Shown here one piece after another: positions 58,396 through 64,000 of a DNA stretch of 64,000 nucleotides (position 1 is its first letter; each line of letters starts with the position of its first letter). The stretch spans positions 96,097,345 to 96,161,344 of the forward strand of contig CP136061.1 in the NCBI GenBank assembly GCA_032622095.1. Reading direction: 5' to 3'. The position numbers and the translations under genes were made by a program. The notes under the pieces were generated by a model. The model did no database searches and had not been told where the DNA came from. It saw only the letters and a program-made list of their open reading frames with translations. This stretch comes from Siphonodentalium dalli (lineage: Eukaryota; Mollusca; Scaphopoda; Gadilida; Siphonodentaliidae).

Positions 58396-59888
58396 TGCAT
58401 CGCTGTCACCTGTATTGGTAAGGAAAAACTACGCTATAGTCCATGGGTCATATTCACATGTTGGGTTTTATATAGTAAATGGGTCCTATAGCTATTACGC
58501 TACATGGTATACATGTATATACAGTCCAGATATATGTGATCGTCGATCGGATAGACATATCCGCGGTTTAGGATTCTCCATTCAACGGGATTCGTTGGCT
58601 ATACTATATTGGACACAATTGTTGATCACCTTCGCATGTAGCAGTATCAATGCTTTGTTCATTTAAATTATAAGCAGCATTGTTCTGTACTAATGTCCAC
58701 ATTCTTGAACATAACGATGCTATGCTATAGCGAAGGTATCGTGTACGTTTAGGCGCTACAACATAAACTACCCGGTTTATAAAATAAACCCAGTTGGCGA
58801 ATACGAGCCCAGATGGTGTATCTGGGTGGTTTGTTTCTCACACATTCATATAAAAAGGGTAAGGTTATCCAGTCACAGCGAAACGATCATACCGGCATGT
58901 ATTTCACTGTTGTGTCGTCGTTGCTTATATGACAATTCAAGGAAATCACACCGCTATGAGCGCAATGGATCCCTCACATTAATTATACAGTTCATACCAT
59001 ATCCAACAGTCGGGATATGAATTGAAACAGTAACATGAGCATGAAAGTAAAACATGTTATATGTCGTTCAGACTCCCCTGTTGGTACGATTCCTAAAAAA
59101 AACTCTCATTAGAAATACGCATTTTAAATAGCCACACACCAGCCAATTGTTAGTTTTACAAACAACCCGTTTGGCAGTATAGGGGAGTGGTGAAATTCCC
59201 ATATAATTATGCATTTGACTGCTCATACAAATCTTGTACATATTGGTCTCTTACAACCATGTTACTTGGTTTAAACATGGTTCATTTATCCACCAGATAT
59301 ATATTACATAACATGAACATAAGAATACATAAGATATTAGTATAATAGTTATGGTGATTTATTATTTATCACATTATCAAATCCTTATCCCATTCAGTAA
59401 TCCAATTATATAATAATAATATAAAACGTAGTGCCACGTGTATCCAAATGTATATTGTTGCGTAAACGTGACCTCTTACTTCTGGTTTGTCTTATTTTTT
59501 ACATTCCGTAGTATACGCTACGGCCGAGGAATGAAATAGGTATATGCATGTGACTTATATTGATAGAGTTTGAAAAGTTATTTCATTAAATTTACGCTAT
59601 TAAATACGTCGACAAAAGAGTCGAATCTATAACTGGGACTATTTCTTTGTATAGTTACGCGAAACGTCATCGCGTGTCTTATAGATACCGCTTTCACGTC
59701 CCTTTAATTAATTTGAGTATGTTTTATTGCGGGTTAAGATCAAGTAATAATATAATCTACAAACTCGTCCCCAGTTTATAGCTAAATTTACAAAACTCAT
59801 CCAATAAATTAGACCTAGACATCGCCAAAGGCTCGCTCCAGATCTAATTTACTGGACTAGTTTTGAAATATACGAGTCGTATAACCGT
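58396..59888. other. unannotated AT-rich sequence
   Basis: No recognised feature. Confidence 0.4.
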
Positions 59889-59977
59889 TTAACCATTTCA
59901 GTGCCAAGTCCGATTTTTGTATCAACCCAAGGAAATATGGGTTGATACAAAAATAGGACTTGGCACTGAAAGGGTTA
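59889..59977. mobile_element. 89-bp foldback MITE with TTAACC end
   Basis: TTAACCATTTCAGTGCCAAG and TCC...TTTTTGTATCAACCCA pair with the complementary right arm ending CACTGAAAGGGTTA. The stem is about 40 bp with one or two mismatches and an 8-nt loop. The TTAACC/GGGTTA ends resemble the TTAA-target families. Confidence 0.82.
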
Positions 59978-60957
59978 CTATCTAGTACAAAGGAAGAACG
60001 AAAGTAATCACGTGGCGTTTCGAGTGTCATTCTCCCAATATGTCTCGAAGGGGGCCCTGTAATTCTTCCTGTGATTTTGAGTTAATATCGGGGCTTGGTA
60101 GTGGATAGATCAATAGGATATTACATGGGTTCTGGAACGTAAAGGGTATTGAGAATAAGAGGATAGTTCAGGAGGAGAATATGATGATTGGGGAGGGGGA
60201 ATGGAACTGATTCTTCGTTTTGTTAACTATAGTAAATTAAAGATGATGTCGACTATCGGCCCGCCTCAAATTATTATCTTCCTGCAAGGGAATATAACCA
60301 ATCTTATAGAAACGGTCCTAAACGACTCCTGTTCAGTTAACGGGATAAAATTCCTTTATGTTGGTTAGTCTGATTATGAATATTGTGGCTACAAATGGAT
60401 GCTGTTAAGAAACGATCCTTAAAGAACATTTAACAAATATAACATTATACAAATTTCATAACAGCATCAGTTTGCCCTACCAGCATGATAGCAATTCGAC
60501 AGGACCCACAATCATAATACAACATTATCAGGACAAATACACCAAGGAGATTCTGACTAGCATGAATAGGTGAGTAACTATGTAAAAGAAGCGAAAATAA
60601 GAGATGGAACACATGTGGTCATATTTAATGGCGACCTATGAATAACTGATGTATATGAAATTAGCCCACAAATGAGAACATTCTTCTTATAACAGTGTGC
60701 CGACATCGAGATGAAAAACAAACATACTTCTGAAGCTATCAAATGAAACATCGCGGGGTCAAAAAAACGCTTATAGATCATGGCAACTCGGTCAGCAGGG
60801 TAAAATCCACAAACACCTTACCCTAACCATAATGACGTTCACCTGGCACTATCTGTAGGAGTCTAGGTTAGCAGATAATTGTGGAATCATATTGCCTATT
60901 TGTTATTTCCCACCTGGCCTTCTGTCTTAAATATAGACCAAAATCCATTGGCGTGTG
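59978..60957. other. unannotated sequence
   Basis: No recognised feature; frames are at most 67 codons. Confidence 0.4.
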
Positions 60958-61540
60958 GGGTTCTATGATCACGTGACTATTGTGTTGTTATAAACCTGTG
61001 GTGCACTCCATTCTGAGAGGAAAGTAGCTTACAGAGATGGCATTGCTTCACCTGTTAGAGCACTCTGACTGTACTATCTACCAAGGCAATGTTATTGCTG
61101 TATACGTCTGTAAAACAATGGAATGTATCCATGGAACCCACTCGAAGATTGGACCAACCTATAATACCAATAGCAGTGTAAATTGCGCAATATGGCATTT
61201 CTAAAAGGTTTGGCGCGGGATCAACATGTTCGATTGCCAAACTGTTTGCCAACTGAAATTTTGTTATACCAAATTTCAAAATGATTTGCCAAATTTAATG
61301 AAGGGTATTATTGAGGGAATTCTCATGTCTTTTTTTTATCTTATTCAATCAATCGCTATGGAATTTTGGCAATGGCTGGGTCATAGCGGGTCAATTAGCT
61401 CAGTCATTTTTTCATTCCAGACCACACACGAAATTGACGACAACACTAGTTTGTCCCAATATATTTATCGTTCGTGAGTCATGTGAGGGTAGTTTGAACT
61501 CCAGCTTTTATGACTTTTCTTCCGTTTCTCTCCAATAATC
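60958..61540 (+). repeat. segmental duplication S, copy 2 (left part)
   Basis: Diverged paralogue of 55735-56310. It runs up to the B5 insertion. The last ~70 bp before B5 (GAACTCCAGCTTTTATGACT onward) have no counterpart in copy 1. Confidence 0.85.
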
Positions 61541-61806
61541 TTAACCCTTTACCCAACAGAAGGGCCCTGTGCCAATGCATTCTCTTATATATGCGAGTCG
61601 ACCATAGGTCGCCTCGCATATATAAGAGAATGCATTGGCTTAACACATTAAAAATTATAAAATTGTTAAAGAATGTAAGAAAAAATGGTAAAAAGTGTTA
61701 AAAAAAGATTTTTTTTAGGCCAATGCATTCTCTTATATATGCGAGGCGACCTATGGTCGACTCGCATATATAAGAGAATGCATTGGCACAGGGCATAACT
61801 GTAACT
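61541..61806 (-). mobile_element. family B two-palindrome MITE, truncated copy B5
   Basis: TTAA at 61541-61544 precedes the short-arm end CCCTTTACCCAACAGAAGGG. Palindromes are intact at 61572-61638 and 61720-61786. The long arm stops after CATAACTGTAACT at 61806 and sequence of segment S resumes, so the distal terminus and second TTAA are missing. The retained part is nearly identical to B2. Confidence 0.92.
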
Positions 61807-62115
61807 AAAATATACCTTTTGCATTTGACCAACCTTTATGTCTAAGATTCCTTCAGAGAAAAATATCAACAAACCGGACAAGCCATCAACCACATCTCCC
61901 AGTAACCCCTAATATAGCTCTAATAATTAACGCCTGTAATTAGAGTTTAGTTTGCGCCATTGCTGCAGAACTCTTGCCGCGTGTACGTACTAGTTATCAA
62001 CCGAATGAAAACAAATCTCACATCTTGGGGAAAACACTGCAAACTGTGTCCACGATTAGTTCGAAAATCAATGCAGAAGAACAAAGTTTCGCCCTGTATC
62101 GTGAATGCAGTTTGG
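61807..62115 (+). repeat. segmental duplication S, copy 2 (right part)
   Basis: Contains a single diverged unit (GTAATTAGAGTTTAGTTTGC, GCCATTGCTGCAGAACTCTT, at about 61935-61978) at the place where copy 1 has the 18-unit array. Confidence 0.85.
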
Positions 62116-62482
62116 CAAACTCCATGCAGGGTTTACCTCCCTTGATGACTCGGTAATACCGCTGCAACCCGCGACATTTCACCCACATTTGGTGGACTTC
62201 CGCGAAAATAAGATATATACTAAGCGAACAGAGCAACATGCTGCTCTTGTTAAGCATCGAAACACGCATGGCAAGTCAGACACAAGAGTTCCAATTTGCT
62301 CCAATTTTGACGAGTTGCTTGCGAAAATCGTCAACAAAACTACCGCTCTGATCCTCCATTCTGTCATTAAGTTTTTAGTGCGGGAATTGTTCTCAAAGCA
62401 CATAGGTAATTTGACTTTGGGGCGATCGGTATTCGCCATTTTGTTCGGAAAACTCCGCGCTAAATATAGAAACGGAAACTAG
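62105..62482 (+). CDS. unrecognised 125-codon open frame
   Basis: The frame opens at an ATG-like position at the edge of segment S and ends at 62480. The C-terminal part (FDELLAKIVNKTTALILHSV, KFLVRELFSKHIGNLTLG) could be helical, and the region is less AT-rich than its surroundings. An 86-codon frame is also open on the opposite strand. I recognise no domain and see no splice or promoter signal. It is listed as a weak candidate only. Confidence 0.18.
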   Translation: MQFGKLHAGFTSLDDSVIPLQPATFHPHLVDFRENKIYTKRTEQHAALVKHRNTHGKSDTRVPICSNFDELLAKIVNKTTALILHSVIKFLVRELFSKHIGNLTLGRSVFAILFGKLRAKYRNGN

Positions 62483-62972
62483 TACCCAGCCGGTGACAGA
62501 GTCAGAAAGGAAGTATGACTGGTGCGCTCTGGTAGAGATTGGCAGTTTGGTGTTGTAATTGCTTTTGGTTTCAGATGTCCCGAGATAGTTTGTGTCTATT
62601 TAGACGCACGCCATTTAGCAATTTAGCTTATTTATGGTTATATAACAGTCAGCAACGCACAGTGCGCTAATTGACCGGATATGGCCGTCAGGAATGATAT
62701 ATTTACCTTCCGCCACACAAACAACCAATTCTGATTTACAGATACGTGTAAATATTTACACAATTCACCGTTCTTATTAAGCTGATATTGTATGGTGGAC
62801 TCATGGTCGAACAACTTTGCGCCGGTAATGTGAGGACTATGACGCCAATTTGATCGTTGGGACTACAATTCGTGACCTACATGAAACAATGTTTATCTTA
62901 TGGCCCCTGCAGGCTTGAGGTCGACCAAAGCAATCGGACTCGCAAGCCCGATTGCTGGCGCAACATTAAACA

Positions 62973-63017
62973 CCCTGTGCCAGTGCATTATCTTATATAT
63001 GCGAGTCGACCATAGGT
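62973..63017 (+). mobile_element. isolated half palindrome
   Basis: CCCTGTGCCAGTGCATTATC leads to ATATGCGAGTCGACCATAGG and stops abruptly at the palindrome tip. The return arm and the rest of the element are missing, so the break lies exactly where a hairpin loop would be. Confidence 0.8.
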
Positions 63018-63229
63018 ATTTCTTAAAACTAAATTAAATTTCACTTGAGTTGAATCCGCATGGATGCATCACCCACACTGGAAGCTTATATTGTTATCTG
63101 GTTCCATAACTTCATGGGTTTATTAGTTCAAGTATAATCATGTTGGTAGAAACAAAATGTCTTGAAACGCAGGAAGTGTCCTTTAGTAAGAGATGATGTG
63201 CCAAATTGTGCTCATGTGTTTATTAAAGG

Positions 63230-63395
63230 CATAGACAAATTGGACCCTCCCCCATTATTGTCCCCCGAAAAAATTATTTTTGGGGGACTATTGTAATCAG
63301 CCCCGTCCGTCCGTGCGTCCGTCCGTCCGGAGTTATAACTCCAGTAATTGTCATCCGATTTGATTGAAACTTGGAATGTAGGTGTCTCAACCAAG
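63230..63395 (+). repeat. GTCC-rich repeat head
   Basis: CCCCCGAAAAAATTATTTTT with GGGGGACTATTGTAATC, a (GTCC)n-like tract at 63304-63330, then GGAGTTATAACTCC and GATTGAAACTT. I associate this order with an interspersed repeat in mollusc genomes (from memory, unverified). The minus-strand frame through it (63212-63526) is a common annotation artefact. Confidence 0.7.
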
Positions 63396-64000
63396 TACAC
63401 AGGTGCTCTGCAATTCTTGGTTTGATCCGATGTTATTTCTCTTTTTTCAACTTTTTTTTTACTTAGAAAATTTCTCACTTTTTCGGTTTCCGGATGATAT
63501 CTCAAGTTTGGATCCTTTAATTGCAAATATGTGGATCAGTCATATCAAGATACAGGTTGAGCTCGAATTTGAGTTTGATCCAATGATTTTTCCTAGAGTT
63601 ATGGACTTTATTCGACTTAGAAAATTTAATTTTCTTCTTTTTTCTTTGGTTTCCGGATGATAACTCAAGTTTGGACAGTTCAATTGAAATTCCGTTTTTT
63701 TATGAGTCGTTGATATCAAAATACAGGTCAAGTTCGAATTTGAGTTTGATCCGATGATTTTTCCTAGAGTTATGGACTTTTTTCGACTTAGAAAATTAAA
63801 TGTTCTTCTTTTTTCTTTGGTTTCCGGATGATAACTCAAGTTTGGACTGTTCAATTGAAATTCCGTTTTTTTGTGGGTAGTTCATATCAAAATACAGGTC
63901 AAGTTCGAATTTGAGTTTGATCCGATGATTTTTCCTAGAGTTATGGACTTTTTTCGACTTAGAAAATTAAATGTTCTTCTTTTTTCTTTGGTTTCCGGAT
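63396..64000 (+). repeat. ~171-bp tandem array, continuing past the window end
   Basis: GAGTTTGATCC with GATGATTTTTCCTAGAGTTA starts at 63571, 63742 and 63913 (171-bp spacing). Between them are GACTTAGAAAATT, TTTCTTTGGTTTCCGGATGA and ATACAGGTCAAGTTCGAATT. A more diverged first unit starts near 63419. The array is cut by the window edge. Confidence 0.92.

Noticed and set aside
63212-63526. 104-codon minus-strand frame with RTDARTDGADYNSPP
   Set aside because: It is the translation of the GTCC-rich interspersed repeat, a known kind of annotation artefact, not a gene.

Overview
This window is AT-rich, gene-poor DNA of a multicellular animal, most likely a lophotrochozoan such as a mollusc. That placement is inferred. 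It rests on several divergent non-LTR retrotransposon (LINE) relics, a tRNA-headed SINE with a CAATCAATC-type tail, many short TTAA- and TA-target MITEs, G/C homopolymer tracts in AT-rich DNA, and a GTCCGTCC-bearing repeat at the right edge that I associate with mollusc assemblies. There is no operon structure, no ribosome binding sites, no rRNA or free-standing tRNA gene, and no CRISPR array. I find no host gene with a recognisable domain. Three open frames (18246-18652 minus, 35457-35846 plus, 62105-62482 plus) are listed only as weak candidates.

The dominant structure is a two-palindrome 'core'. A 67-bp near-perfect palindrome (26-bp arms starting CCAATGCATTC, one T/C mismatch, a 5-bp inner stem CGACC/GGTCG, a 3-nt tip) occurs as two mirror-image copies separated by an AT-rich spacer and bounded by CCCTGTG and CACAGGG. 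This core is carried by two otherwise unrelated transposon frames. Family A has ends ATATGTGACCCGCC and four copies (3319, 9870, 21600, 53735). Family B has TTAA-flanked ends CCCTTTACCCAACA and five copies (19424, 29812, 47000, 49829, 61541). Older, decayed relics with a different spacer lie at 2213, 12305, 39184 and 42853, and an isolated half lies at 62973.

Layout. 0-13 kb: E, F and C repeats, a tRNA-SINE (2735-3008), A1, a LINE relic at 7320-8843 between 46-bp direct repeats, a 196-bp foldback (9117), and A2 inserted inside a C repeat. 13-20 kb: a degenerate ~140-bp tandem array, a ~185-bp direct repeat pair, B1. 20-32 kb: a foldback, a LINE reverse-transcriptase relic split by A3, an inverted second F copy, a TTAA foldback MITE (G1), a LINE relic (28758), a hairpin whose loop copies a neighbouring sequence, B2, and a LINE 3' end (30987). 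33-46 kb: C5, an ~830-bp tandem duplication (36955-38766), relic cores, G2, an inverted repeat pair, a ~430-bp duplication and a 188-bp triplet. 47-64 kb: B3, B4, G-rich tracts, a 62-bp minisatellite of hairpin units, A4, a duplicated segment in which one copy has grown an 18-unit minisatellite, a 391-bp duplication, B5, and a 171-bp tandem array running off the right end.

The elements date one another. A2 interrupts a C repeat that has an uninterrupted paralogue. A3 interrupts a LINE whose frame is restored when the element and one ATAT are removed. B5 lies in one copy of a duplicated segment and is missing from the other.
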